Source of the DNA: Laburnicola sp. R22_1
Lineage: Eukaryota > Ascomycota > Dothideomycetes > Pleosporales > Didymosphaeriaceae
Reading direction: 5' to 3'
NCBI GenBank assembly: GCA_014281115.1
Contig: JACONQ010000002.1
Coordinates: 3,658,001 to 3,722,000 of the forward strand
DNA length: 64,000 nucleotides
Positions within the stretch are counted from its first letter, which is position 1, and each line of letters opens with the position of its first letter. The translations under genes were made by a program, and so were the position numbers. The notes beneath the pieces were generated by a model. The model did not search any database, was not told where the DNA came from, and saw nothing but the letters and a program-made list of their open reading frames with translations. Below, piece after piece: positions 35,353 through 47,594 of the stretch.

Positions 35353-35813
35353 CTTAATAAGGGTAAGATAGGGCTAGATAGGCCTAGATCGGGCTTAACT
35401 AGGGCCGAGGCTGTTCCGAGGAGGTTAAATAGGTCGAAAAAAAGGATTAGGCGACGTCGAAGCGGACTATCAAGCGTCGTTAGCTCTAGACAAGCCTAGA
35501 TGGGTATAGGGGAACCCCCCACAGGCCCAAGAAAACCCCAGATTAGGGGTGTTTTGGCCTAGAAGGGGCCTAAATCACCCTAGATTACCCTTGTCGGAGC
35601 CTGCTAGGAGCGCCTATCCCAGGGGGTACTTACGCTAGAATAAGTGGCGACGTGGGGAGAGTGGGGAGAAGAGGTGATAGAGCGGCAGGGCTGGGGGTAA
35701 ACTTATAAAGGTACGCTAGTCCAAAATAGGCTAGTTAAGCGAGCTTAGCTAGCCTATTTAGGAAAATTTCTCTGGCGACCTCGGGGTCGAGGTCCTTTAA
35801 AGAAAGGGAGCTT

Positions 35814-35993
35814 TGTCACAACGCGTCCCCTATGGCAGCGTAACCCCCTAGTTGCCCTAGACTGGCCTAGATTAGCCTTGGCTAGGGCAGAGTTTTCTTC
35901 TTAGGCCTTGTAGCCTTTAGACCTACTTTTCTTTTTTAAGGGATCGCCTTAGTAGTGAATTGATAGATTAAGCATTGTACCCACGATCTTACA
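35814..35993 (+). repeat. gypsy-2 right LTR
   Basis: 180 bp, TGTCACAACGCG to CGATCTTACA, preceded by the purine-rich 'aaagaaagggag' tract expected for plus-strand priming. The 5' flank of the antisense gene abuts it. Confidence 0.9.
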
Positions 35994-35999
35994 CGTGGC

Positions 36000-38900
36000 C
36001 TATAAATAGGAACACTTAAACACTTAGTGTGACTATAACTAGGAGATAAAGTTATAAAGTAAGTGCTTATAGAGACTACTTTTCTACTTATTTATTATAA
36101 AGATTATTTTAGTAAGGAACTTGTATATATTATAGACATAACTAGATTTAATATTATCTTTAGCATGTTATGGTTAAGTGCCTATAACCTAAATATTAAC
36201 TAGAAGAAGAAGACTATAACATTTAATAAACCCTTCTGCATAGGTAACTATTATATAAAAGGCCTTTCTATTATTATCTTAAGCAAGGGCTGTTAACAAC
36301 AGCTTTTAAAACCAAGTGTGCCTTATCTAGTATATGCTAGCATAGATATTAAAGTTATTTTAGGGTACGCAGCATTGTTAATAGTATCTTATCTTAACTA
36401 TAACGCTACCTAGCTATACCCAAAACATCTAGATAAGCTAGAACCCATTAATAATAATCTAGACAATTTAGACACTAAGAAACCTAATAATACTACTAAT
36501 ATTAAAGCAATGTTTATACAACTTTTCCGCGTAGATCTTACTACGCTAACGTAGAAGGACTTTAATAAGTTCTACTAAAAGATAAACTAACTAGAAAAAA
36601 CTATAGCTAAGATACTAAAGGCTCTGCTAAGTTAAATTTAAGATAAGTAGCAGGCGTTTATAGTCTCTAAAAATTAACTACTACCTTACTAATCTAGGGT
36701 AGACTATAAGATTAACCTAGAACCTAGAGTAAAGTACCTAGCTACACAACTATACAGTATAAGTACGAAGAAGGCTCTTATAGTCAAGGCATATATTAAT
36801 AAAAAACTTAGTATAGGTAAAGTCTAGCGCAGCATCTCTAACTTCGCCGCACCTATACTTATTATTAAGAAACTAAATAGCAGGCTTTAGATTTGTGTTG
36901 ACTACTATTAGCTACACTTAATTACTATTAAGAATAAGAACTTTCTACTAAATATATATAAGACGCTAGCAAAGTTATTAGGCGTCTAATAGTTTAGTGT
37001 CCTTAATATTATTACAGCCTTTTATAAAGTATGTGTTAAAGAAGACAACAAATATAAGACCACGTTTGCATCCTATTATAGGCTTTTTAAATACTTAGTA
37101 ATGCCTTTTAGACTATATAATACCCTAGCTACATTTTAGTCTTATATTAATAAGACCCTATAGAAATATCTTAATAACTTTTACTTAGCGTACATTAATA
37201 ATATCCTTATTATTAGCAGGATATTAGTAAAGCACAAGGAACCCGTGTATTAGATTTACTATTATTTAAAAGAGGCAGGACTCTATCTAGACATTAATAA
37301 GTGCGAGTTCGCGGTAAAAAAGGTAAAGTACCTAGGACTAATACTTACTACTAAGGAAATTAAAATAGATCCTACTAAGATTTGTATTATTACTAAGTGG
37401 CACTTATCTATAAATATAAGAGAAGACTAGTTGTTTTAGAGTTTATAAACTTTTACCACTAGTTTATTGTAGGCTACTCTAGCCTTATATAGGCACTTAC
37501 TAATCTTACTCATAAAGATACTTCTACTAAATTCCTACTAGCAATAAATAGCCTAGCTACTTAGGCATTTAAGTAACTAAAGTACGCGTTTACTATCGCG
37601 TCTGTGCTAGCTTATTTTAATCTAGACCTTAAAACCTAAATAGAAAGCGACGCGTTAGACTTTATTATAGTAGCTATCCTATTATAAATATAGCGTAATA
37701 GAATCCTATAACTAGTGGCATTTATGTTAATAAAGATAATTCTAGTAGAGTATAATTACACTATTTATAATAAGAAATTACTCGCCATTGTTAAGGCGTT
37801 TAAAGAATAGAGACCAGAGCTCTTAGATAGCTCACTTATTAATGTTATCTTGAATTATTAGACTTGAGAGTAGTTTATAAGTACTAAACAGTTAAATTAT
37901 TATTAAGCCCACTAGGCAAAATTCCTATTTAAGTTTAATTTTAAGATTACTTATCGCCCTAGTAAGCAGAGTAGTAAACTAGATTCGCTTATACGTAGGC
38001 CTAGCAATCTTCTATAATATATTTATAATAATTGTCTATAGTACTAGACTTAGATAATACTTACGCGCAACTGTGTTAATCTTAAACTTATCTCGCTAGT
38101 AGTTACTCTTAAACCTACCCTACTAGCAGTTACCCACAAGTCTATTCTAAGAATAGTTACACTTTATACTAAACATTCTGCTAATAAAGCATTGTACGTA
38201 GTTTATCTTATATAAATACTAGTAGAAGTAAAAGAATTAGTTATTAGTCTCGCTGCAAAATTATACTATATAAGTAAGGAGGTACCTATTAGAGATAGAA
38301 TAGTTAATAATAGTCCTCTAGAAAGTTGTAAGGCAACCTCGCTAGGACAGGCAAAGTTTCCAGATAAGAACCCCTTTATATAGAGTTATATTAGTATAAT
38401 AGACTAGTTAAAATAAGTAACTACTAAGGACCCTATCTTATAACAAATTATTATAGCGAAATAGTAAGGCATGCGACGCCTCTTAGCTGTAGTTATACAT
38501 AAATATAATATTAAGATAAAGCTTTATAACTATAATATTACTAATAGTTTAGTTTACTTTTAAAAGCGTATCTTTGTTCCTTTTAATAACATTCTCTATA
38601 TAGACATTATATAATCTTATTATGAGTCTTCTAGGACAGGACATATGGGTAAGCGAGGGACGTATTATAAAGTTAGTTAACACTATTACTAGTCTAGTCT
38701 AATAGACATAGTAGCTTATTATACGCGCGACTATGTTACGTACTACCGCTTAAAGCTATTTAAGAAATAAAAGTAAGGGCTCTTACACCCACTACTAGTA
38801 CTAAAGTAATTTTAGAAGAACATCTCTATTAACTTTATTATACTATTGCTGGAGTGTATATATAGTAGAGTTATATATTGTTATATTATAGTTATTATTA

Positions 38901-39950
38901 ACCGTCTCTTAAAATAGTACAAATATATTGCACTACTATTACTAGACGTTAAGGTTATTATTAGGGCTTTTATTAAATATGTCTAGCATAAGGAAGAATT
39001 CCTAGACACTATTATCTTAGACTATAGAGCCTAGTTTACATCTTACTTTTAGCGCGAGCTTTGCAGCAGCGTTAGTACCTAACTTGCGCTTATAACTACT
39101 TTTTTTCTAGAGAGTAATAGACAAACTAAAATAATAAATACTATCCTTAAGGCATATTTGCGCTATTATATTAACTATATATAAAATAACTAAATTGACT
39201 AGTTGCTAATTGCGCAGCTAGCTACAAATTGCAAGGAAAATATATCTACTAGTGTTGCGCCCTTACTTATAACTAAGGGCTATTTACTATAATAGAGTTT
39301 TAAGCCTATTACTCTAGTTACTATAATAGACTGCTATAAGTAGTTATAACATAAGGATGTCTAGCGTATAGTCTAATATATTAAGGACGTTATGCGTTTT
39401 ATAAATAAGAACTTAGCTTAGGCCTAGTTTAAGATAGAATTTTATATAAATAAAGAATAATAACTAGTACTAGCGTATACTATAGGGGATATAGTCTACC
39501 TTAACACTTGTAATATTCTATTTCTTTAACTAAGTAAGGGCTTAGATGTTAAGAACCTAGGACTATTTCTAATTATAAAGGTGTTTAACAATTACATATA
39601 TTAACTTAAGCTCCTAACTAGTTACTATAACGTTTACTCTTAGTTCTATGTCTAGCTACTATATAACACACTAAATGCACTCTATCTCCCTAATAGGGAG
39701 GGCGCAGTTATGGCAGACACACCTATCTAATTACTAAAGGGATTGTAAGACTACTATATTAACATAATTATAAATAGTAAGGTTAACTATTAATATAAAG
39801 ATCCCTTAATAGATAGAAAGAGGTTGCTTATATATAAAGTTAGGTATAAGAACTTCTTAAAGTAAAACACTAATCTAAAGTAATATTTCTATATAGAGAT
39901 ATTAGATTATAAAAAAGTGGTTAAAAATTATTATAAAAATAATAATGTAA
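36000..39950 (+). pseudogene. gypsy-1 Pol remnant
   Basis: The RT is recognisable around 36830-37260: LVMPFRL block then YINNILII at 37191-37214, where YIDD is expected, so both catalytic Asp became Asn. RNase H lies near 37580-37900. The integrase runs about 38600-39420, with a zinc-finger-like GHMGKRGTY start and a VAPLLITKG block. A C-terminal chromodomain-like stretch with VNY...YKDPL lies about 39770-39900. Stops are dense. It is the downstream part of the element split by gypsy-2. Confidence 0.7.
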
Positions 39951-40510
39951 AGCCGGGCCTATACACGCTATATAAGGACCTAGCATTATATAAAAACCTA
40001 GCATTATATAAAAATAATAAGGACCTAAGCCTTATTATATAGCGCGCACGTAGAATTAAGGACCTCTAATATAAGTTATATTTGCCCTAGCGCGCACGTA
40101 GAATTAAAGTACCTCTTAATAATAATATTATACCGCGAAGCTGCTAGGATAGGCATATAGAGCGCCCACTAACTAGCTCTCTTAGATAACCTTTTTAGGT
40201 AACAAATCTCTCTCTAGATTACACCTATATAGAGACGCCTAGGTTATCTTATTAAACGTAACCACTATAACGCGCGATAGAAGAGACGCTTACTTTACTA
40301 GCTTGTATACTAGAGAAGATTATCTATAATAGTTGTTTATTCTATTATAATATTTCTAAATAGTTTTAAATAGTCTTAAATAGTCGATAATAGCTTATAA
40401 TAAATTATAGCAAATTATAGTAATTTATAATGTTTATTAAGTTATATAATTAGCGCCTCTAATATATTTTCTTATCTCGCTAGAGCTAAGACTTTTAGGG
40501 GGGGGGATAA

Positions 40511-40704
40511 TGTTAGAGATTGCCGCCTATCGATCTATCGGACCTTTAGTTAGCCCGACGTTAATTCGGCTCCGTACGCTAGTCCTAATTAGGTAGTACT
40601 AGCGCGCCCTTAGGGCTACTACTATATAGGTGGTATGCGGCACCTAGTATCCTCATTATAGCAATTTAACCTGTTTAACAATTAAGCCTAATTACTTTCT
40701 TATA
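40511..40704 (+). repeat. gypsy-1 right LTR
   Basis: Starts TGTTAGAGATTGCC just after the G-run purine tract (about 40489-40510) and aligns with the left LTR throughout. Confidence 0.8.
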
Positions 40705-43060
40705 GATTCTATACTATATAGGCTATAGCGTATAAGCATTATATAATTTCTATATATTACTATTATATAATAATATTAAAACCTTAACACTCTTAGGTAC
40801 CCTTACCTATATAGTGTATAGATACTATAACCCTTTTTATTTTTAAAGTTATTATTAGTAGTTTTCCCTTTCTCTATATAAACTATCTACTTACTAGTAT
40901 TTACTTTGTTTATATATTATTCTTCTATCTATACGTTTTCCTAATCTTACTAGTCTACTCTAGTTAGTAGAAAGACTTTATCAAGTAACTATTTATTATA
41001 TATTACTACTATTTATTAGAGGCGTAATTAGGCTTATTAATAGTAGAGTAGCTATTTAGCTAATAGTAGTTAAGAATAAAATTATATAGTTAATAACGCA
41101 ATTATAGCAATAATATATTATCTATATAAAGCCCTTTTACTTAGTTTATTTCTTATATAATAGATAGGCCTATTTATTTTATCTATTTAGGTAGTAATAT
41201 TAGGTAATTATGTAATATTAGATAAGAGGAAGATAAACGCTAATAAGGGGTAGGAATAAAGGCTCTAGATAGAAGAGAGAAGCATATAAAGTAGGCTTTT
41301 CTTTCTTTATTCTTCTTTCTCTTATTCTCTACTTTAAAAATCTTTCTATATATGTCTTTTTTTCTTAGCTTTTTCTCTTTTTATTAAGCTAATCCCCTAT
41401 TTTATATAGTGCTAAACAATATCCCTTATTATATAATATCTTATTTTTATATAATACTAACTTAGTATAAATAATAGCACTTATACTAGTAGGTCTTAAT
41501 TAGCTAGGCCTTCCTAATTTTAATACTAAGAGAGTAGCCTTTTTAAGAGGAAGAATGTGTATTATCCTCCTAACTAGTTTCTAGGCAAACTCTATATTTA
41601 TTTAAGATATCTCTATTAATATAAGTTTCTTTATTGTTTACTTTTAGATAAATACTAACTATAGAAAATAGACTAAAGAGTTATATATTATATATTTACT
41701 TTTATATAATAATAATAATATTCTTATAGCTAGAATAAACCTATATATGTAGGTTACAAAGCTTATTTAGTATATAGGCTATTTTTACACGCTCCTTATT
41801 TAGTTATATAGTATTCTTAGAGACACTATATACACTTACTACTATAGTAGTAACTATAGCCTTAGGCTCTTTACTAAGTATTATATAGTAGTAAATCTTT
41901 AAATAGAATTATATAGTTTTTGCGTGTAGTGAAGCTATAGTACTAAATGCAATTATTATATAGGATAGGGCTAGATAATAGGGTAGACACTTCTAGACAT
42001 TATTTATAGAAACTAAATAAAAACGTCTTTCTAAATAAATATATACTATATTTCTTCTTTTTCTGTGCAAATAATTAAATAGAAAAGAAGCACATTTTTA
42101 AGTAACATATGTGTGTCAAAAGAATTATATACATATATTATATAAAAGAATAGATAAATAATAAAGAAATAGTGCTATAAAAAGGCTGGGAAAAGCTTAT
42201 ATAGGTAAGCTTAAGGCAATTTACTAATACTTTAATAGTAATTATTAAGATATTGCTAGAGATGAAGAACTCTAGAGTCTAGTTTAGGGCCTTCTTTATA
42301 TAGGTATTAGTAAGGTTATTCTTTCTATTAATCTATCTAATTTTAAATATTCTGCAGTGCTTATATAATTTGTAAAGCAATATAATATTAATTATAAGAT
42401 ATTTCGTATTGATAGTCTCTAGGCGTATAAGGTAATTATAGAGAGACTTTAAATCTATATAACTAACTATAGAAATTAGTAGTAGACTAAGCGTGAATAT
42501 AATTTTCTAGAGGGTTATACTAATAGCAATAGCATTGTTAAAGCCTTCTACTATACTATATAGCTTACTAATAAGAACTCTTCTTATTACTCTCTTACAC
42601 TTAGTTAAATTCTAGTATATAATATTTGCTAAGATTTTAAAGTTGTTACTATTACTTATATAATACTTATTATCTAAAGTAATTAGGAATCCTAGCTATA
42701 AGCTTAGGTTCTTATTATTAGTAAATAAGCTATTAGTAAAGATAAACAGCTTTACGTAATAAAGATTTAATAGTATAAAGGTAAGACTACGCTTACTATT
42801 GCTAATTTACTATTAGATTTATATATTTAATACCTTAATATCTTTATATAGGGGTAATATAGTCTAAGATATCGGCTTGCCAAACGCCTTTTTTAATCTT
42901 TTTTTAGTTTGAGGTTAAAGTAGATTAAGATAGAAAGTTATAGGCAGTACTATATACAGCACCTAATTCTAATTAAAGACTAACCTTAAATACTACCTAA
43001 TAACGCAACAATAGTTTAAACTTACTTGCATTCCCTAATACCTATAAGCTTCTAGTCCTA
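40705..43060 (-). pseudogene. Ty1/copia remnant, copy 2 (LTR remainder and 3' Pol region)
   Basis: 40705-40826 completes the copia LTR interrupted by gypsy-1. 40827-43060 aligns with 59117-61130 at many blocks ('ctagagtctagttta', 'aatcctagctataagctta'). On the minus strand this is the RNase H end of Pol, read by position relative to RT in the third copy. No frame is open. Confidence 0.6.
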
Positions 43061-43604
43061 ATATAAAATTTACTTATGCTATATATAGCACACCTAGCTT
43101 ATTACTACTACTATTATTAGTTGTTTACGCTCGCGCGCTAGATAAGCTAATTTAATAGTAATAATAGCTACGAGAATCTTGCAAATCTATATAACGCTCT
43201 TACTACACTAGAGCTTATTAATAAATATATTATTCTTTATCTTTTACCTCCTCTCTTAATTTTAGTTACTAATAAGAAGTAATTATTTTTACTAAAGTAG
43301 AAATTTAATTTTATAGTTCTTTACAACATTAGGAAAGTTTTTTCTAGAGAGGCTGCGTAATCGTGCATAGATGTGCACATCTGTGCGTATTTTTGCATAG
43401 GCAATTTGCTAGCACAAAAATGCTTAGAGATGCGTAGATATGCGTAGACTTCCGTAAGTATGCACAAATAGTCTAACTAAGTATTTTTTTAAAGTATTAT
43501 AACTCTCTTACTAGTAAAGCTATAATTTTAATTTTTTTAATAGATTTATGGAAAGAATAGTAGTTGTTAATTATTTAATTTAAAAATACCATTTTTATTA
43601 TAAA
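43061..43604. other. AT-rich DNA with a TG/CA-rich patch
   Basis: Mostly RIP-type sequence. At about 43350-43465 the composition changes: many GTGCA, TGCGTAGA and TGCACA words and an imperfect 22-base palindrome around GATGTGCACATC (43369-43380). No gene seen. The patch keeps the dinucleotides RIP removes, so it is probably younger or spared. Confidence 0.5.
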
Positions 43605-45125
43605 ACTAGTTAGTAACTAATAAAAAACCGTTTACTTTACTAGTTATTATATATATTAAGTAATATTATCATACAAATATATAGTACTAATACTATAGTA
43701 TATGAAATTTTAAAAAAGTTTTAATAAAAATAAAGTAGTTAAAAAGTTATTAAACTTTATACTTTTTAAAATAGTGTTCTTTATTAAGCTACTAATTTTC
43801 GCCTAATCTAATTCTTCTAAATAATTATAAAACTATATTTTTCTCTTTTTAAACCTACAAAATCTAGAATTTAGGATTAGATAGAAGTTCTATTCAACAC
43901 GCTAATAATTAGTACTATTATATTAAGTAGTAATTACTATCTAGTAAGAGACTTTAACTTTATACTTTAAGAAATCTTTTTTTAAAAGCTTACTAAGCAA
44001 CGTACTAAGTAGCTTACTAAGCTTTTTTTAAATTCTAGCTAATTAAAAAGCTCTATTTGCTAATTAATTAGCATTATTTTAATAGTATCTTTAATAGAAA
44101 TTTTGACTATGAATATTATGCAGTAATAAAATAGTTTATTATTAATATTTCTTTATAGATACTAGTAATTACTCTTAGGTTACTTTGCGTTGCAGTTGCT
44201 GCACGCACCTTTGTCTTCCTCCTATCTTTTTAAAGGACCTATGTTGCATTATTATTTTATTGTTATTATTATTACTACTAGTATATTTATATAGTGTTAT
44301 AAGTAGTAAGCAGGTAGAGGTACTATTACGTATACTTCTTATTCTCTTTAATAGTTATTAGCTATATATAGTAATATATAATAAAATTGTAATTAGCTTT
44401 AAAGTTCTCCTTTAGCTAGTAAAGGTCTTAGAGCTCTGCTGCGTACGCCGCATATGCTAGACTATTATAAAGTAACTATTTATATAGTAGCTATAGGCTA
44501 ATCTCCTTAAGTTAGATAATTTAAAGATTAGTCTACACCTAGTGCAGAGCTAGTAGACCTTTTATATACTATATACCTATCTCTTTAAATATAGCTCTTA
44601 GTGTCTTAGTATATTATAGTATCGCCGCTTTATTAATTTATATACTCTTCTTAGATGCTGTGAGTGCAAAAAAGAGGCGCGTTAACTTCTAGAGCAATTC
44701 TAATATAGTAGAGGGAGAAGGTAGAGAATGTGATAAGCAAGTATTGCTAGGTATTTAAACTTATAGTGCGGACTTATAGGAAGCTAGTTAATAGTTAATA
44801 GTTTTATCTATAGTAACGTGTTATATATAGTTATAGCTTATAAGTATAGAGTAGTTACTAATGTATATATAGGTATAGTGTACTAAAATAATATTATATA
44901 ATTAATAACTAAGCGTATACAATATAGCTAGCTAACGTTCGTCTTAGTAAGAATAGTCTAATAAAAACAATTTTTTTTAATAGCATAGGTGCTATAGGTG
45001 CTATAGGTATTCTAGGTGCACTAGCGGCATAGGTGCGTATTCTTGTACAACCTTACGTATACATACACTAAAAAAAAAGTAGTATGATAGGTGCGCACGC
45101 GCGCTTAAAATTTTTCCTAATTAAA
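43605..45125. repeat. Dispersed repeat X, copy 3, with unrelated insertion
   Basis: 43605-44095 matches repeat X copies 1 and 2; 44990-45125 matches their right ends ('gtgcgtattcttgtacaacc', 'aaaatttttcctaa'). About 0.9 kb between them (44100-44985) is extra sequence with no recognised content. Confidence 0.5.
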
Positions 45126-46004
45126 TTAGATAAACTACTAACCTAACTAGTATACTAGGACTATTTTATAGATAGTTAAATATACCTACCCTTTGTGCTA
45201 GATAAGCATATAATAAATAAAATAGAACTCTAGTATAGTTACCTTAATAGTAGTAGTGCAAATCTTTAGTGTATACTTTTTAATAGTGGCGAGTACTTTT
45301 TTAAAAATAATATTAATAACTAGATAGAGAGTAAGGTGTAAAGACATAGTAGAGATTTTATTAAGAATAATCTTAATAGAGTAATAGAGTAATAGTATAT
45401 TTAGTATATATTATTATTATTCTACTACTTATAAGAAATAGTATATACTTATTAATATATTAACTTATGTTATTTATAACAATTAGCTTGCAATTTAAAA
45501 TAGTACAGAAAGAATAAATAACTATAGTATAGCGGCGCTAAAGCTATTTTATCCCTTTCTAAAGTTCTAAGTAGTCTCTTTATAAAAGCTTTATATATAG
45601 AAGCTACGCGCGCTAAAACTACTAAGCTCGCTTAGTAGTTTAAACGCGCTTTTTTTAATCTCCTTTTTATGCTCTTTTTAATTACTAAGTAGGGGACTCT
45701 GCTTTTTTTATTATGTTATTTAAGATAATTGTAAGGGACTAAGCGCCCTTCTACTAGTTACTTAGCCTGCTGTCTTAGAGCTTTTAGTCTGTGCTCCTTA
45801 GAGCCTTAGAGCGCTAAGTCTATGCTCCTGTCAAGCTAGAAGTATATAGGTTAATAGCTAGAGTTATCTTTAAAACTCTATTAAATTTATAAGTTTACTT
45901 AGGCATCTCTAACTTCTTAGTCTAAAGCCCTTTATATTAAATTTAATTAACCTCTTATAATAGAAGAGCTTATAAGATCTTTTTAATATGCTAAGAATAA
46001 CCCT
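45126..46004. other. AT-rich DNA including short repeat M copy 5
   Basis: 45530-45640 matches 10880-10990 in the same orientation. Repeat M follows at 45621-45730, then a G+C-richer patch (45730-45835, 'gagccttagagcgctaagtc'). No gene seen. Confidence 0.45.
45621..45730 (-). repeat. Short interspersed repeat M, copy 5
   Basis: Long form, same orientation as copy 4; it shares 'aagctcgcttag', 'gctctttttaattactaag' and 'ttattatgttatttaagata'. Confidence 0.65.
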
Positions 46005-46300
46005 ATAAATAAATACGCAGTTAAGTTAGATACTATCATCCCTTAGCTCTATAGAATAAATACGCAGTTAAGTTAGATATTAAAATCTCTTAACCTTATT
46101 AATAAATATATAGTTAAGTTAGATACTTAAATTTCTTAACCCTATAAAATAAACATATAGTTAAGTTAGATATTAAGGTCCCTTAACTTTATAAATAAAT
46201 ATATAGTTAAGTTAGATACTAAGATTCTTTAACCCTATAAATAAATACATAGTTAAGTTATATATTAAGATCTCTTAACCCTATAGAATAAATATAAGTA
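46005..46300. repeat. 46-47-bp tandem repeat, six copies
   Basis: The word GTTAAGTTA recurs at 46020, 46067, 46113, 46160, 46206 and 46252. Each unit also carries 'aataaata' and 'cttaaccctata'. Copies differ mostly by C/T and G/A changes, so they were present before RIP acted. It lies just upstream of gypsy-3 coding remnants and may belong to its leader or LTR. Confidence 0.85.
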
Positions 46301-47594
46301 TAATAGAGAAAACACTAGAATTTTTATAAAAGGAAAAATATCCTTATTTCTTATTTAGCGCAATAAGTTACTAAACTCTAATAGTAAGGAGCTATATAGG
46401 TAGATATTACTACTAACCTTACTAAGGAACTCTATATAGAAGGTTATAATAAAATAAAGTGTATATAAAAATTAAGCTAGCCTACTAGTATTTATAAAAC
46501 TAAAGGTTAATAGAGTCCTAAGTACTTCTCTAAAGAGGGAAGGAGGCCTAAAATATAGAAAGAGGCGCCCTTTAAGATATATTAACATAAATTATAGGCT
46601 GTCTTGCTAGCTTAAAGTAACTTTAAGTTATATTAATAGCTTAATAAAACACTAGTAAATAGCTTTAGGCCTTCCTAAAAGTAATTGCTAATTAACTTGC
46701 CTAATTAGATTAACGCACTAGAGTAGAGACTATGCCTTTAGCCTTCATCTAAATAATAGTAGTAATGCTAGCGCCTAGTAAAGCACTACTAAAGCGCTAG
46801 CGCCCCTAACTTTCTAACATAAAGTTATTCTCTAGAAGCTATTTAACTTACTAATATTAGTAATATATAATAAAGGCTAAAAATTATAAAAATTATCTCC
46901 TTTTAGAGAACGCAGTTAATTATATTATAAGTAGGCTAATAGGTAAGATAGTAGATATTGCACTAGCCTTTATAAAGAAAGGAACCAATTTTAAAAATAA
47001 ATTCTAGAATTTTTTAGATATAAGCTTATATAACAAGATAGTAGAAGAGTAAGTATAGAATAGACTATTTCTTAGCTAATAAGGTAAAGCCCTATTAACT
47101 AAGTTTAATACTAACTTTATACGTCTAGCTACTAAGGCTAATAAAAATAACTAGAAGAACTTAAAGAATATTTACTAGAGAGCCTCATATATAGACTTAT
47201 AGGATAGGCTAATTACACTAGAGATTTCTAAAGGCTAGAACTTTATAATACTTATAGACAAAGTTAATATAGTTAAGAAAAATTTTACTATATAAAGATA
47301 TTAAAGCCTTTTTACGCAGTAGCCTTTTTCTTTACTAAATCTACTAACACTATAAATTAGAAACTTATATATTTTAGCACTATAAGAACTACTAAAGTAA
47401 ACCCTTTAAAGACTAAAAAGCGCGCTAAATAGGTCTCTAAGAAGAAGCTAAAGAAGCGCTATAAAGAAGGAGTATGCTTTTACTATAGTAAGAAGGGATA
47501 TAATATTTAGAGTTATTACCTTTAAGCTATAATACTTCTAACGTCAGCTAGGGCTAGTAAGGCCTAGAAAATAAATAGTAAGCTCAGCTATATA

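Larger units (their letters stand above)
26424..35993 (+). mobile_element. Ty3/gypsy chromodomain retrotransposon gypsy-2, with pogo C inside and an antisense gene
   Basis: Direct LTRs of 180 bp (26424-26603 and 35814-35993, TGTYACAACGCG to ATCTTACA) are flanked by CGTAG (26419-26423) and CGTGG (35994-35998), a 5-bp duplication differing by one transition. The internal order is Gag, protease, RT, RNase H, integrase, chromodomain, then an extra 1.9 kb before the purine-rich tract at about 35800-35813. Without the pogo insertion it is about 7.45 kb. It is much less RIP-mutated than gypsy-1, so it is younger; LTRs differ at only a few positions. Confidence 0.9.
23816..40704 (+). mobile_element. 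Ty3/gypsy LTR retrotransposon gypsy-1, heavily RIP-mutated, hosting gypsy-2
   Basis: Direct LTRs of about 194 bp (23816-24009 and 40511-40704, both starting TGTTAG) bound gag and pol in plus orientation. The flanks share (A)GATT at 23811-23815 and 40704-40708, a 4-5 bp duplication, and the copy at 58990 shows the unoccupied sequence 'gaagattctata'. A purine tract with nine Gs precedes the right LTR. Minus gypsy-2 the element is about 7.3 kb, a normal size. It is AT-rich through CpA to TpA change and all frames are broken. Confidence 0.85.

Noticed and set aside
35224..35499. 91-codon plus-strand frame near the gypsy-2 3' end
   Set aside because: Overlaps antisense exon 1, which has splice sites, Cys pairs and RIP-explained stops; the plus-strand frame has none of these.
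46005..46300. CRISPR-like array
   Set aside because: Units are contiguous tandem copies without unique spacers, and the genome is fungal.
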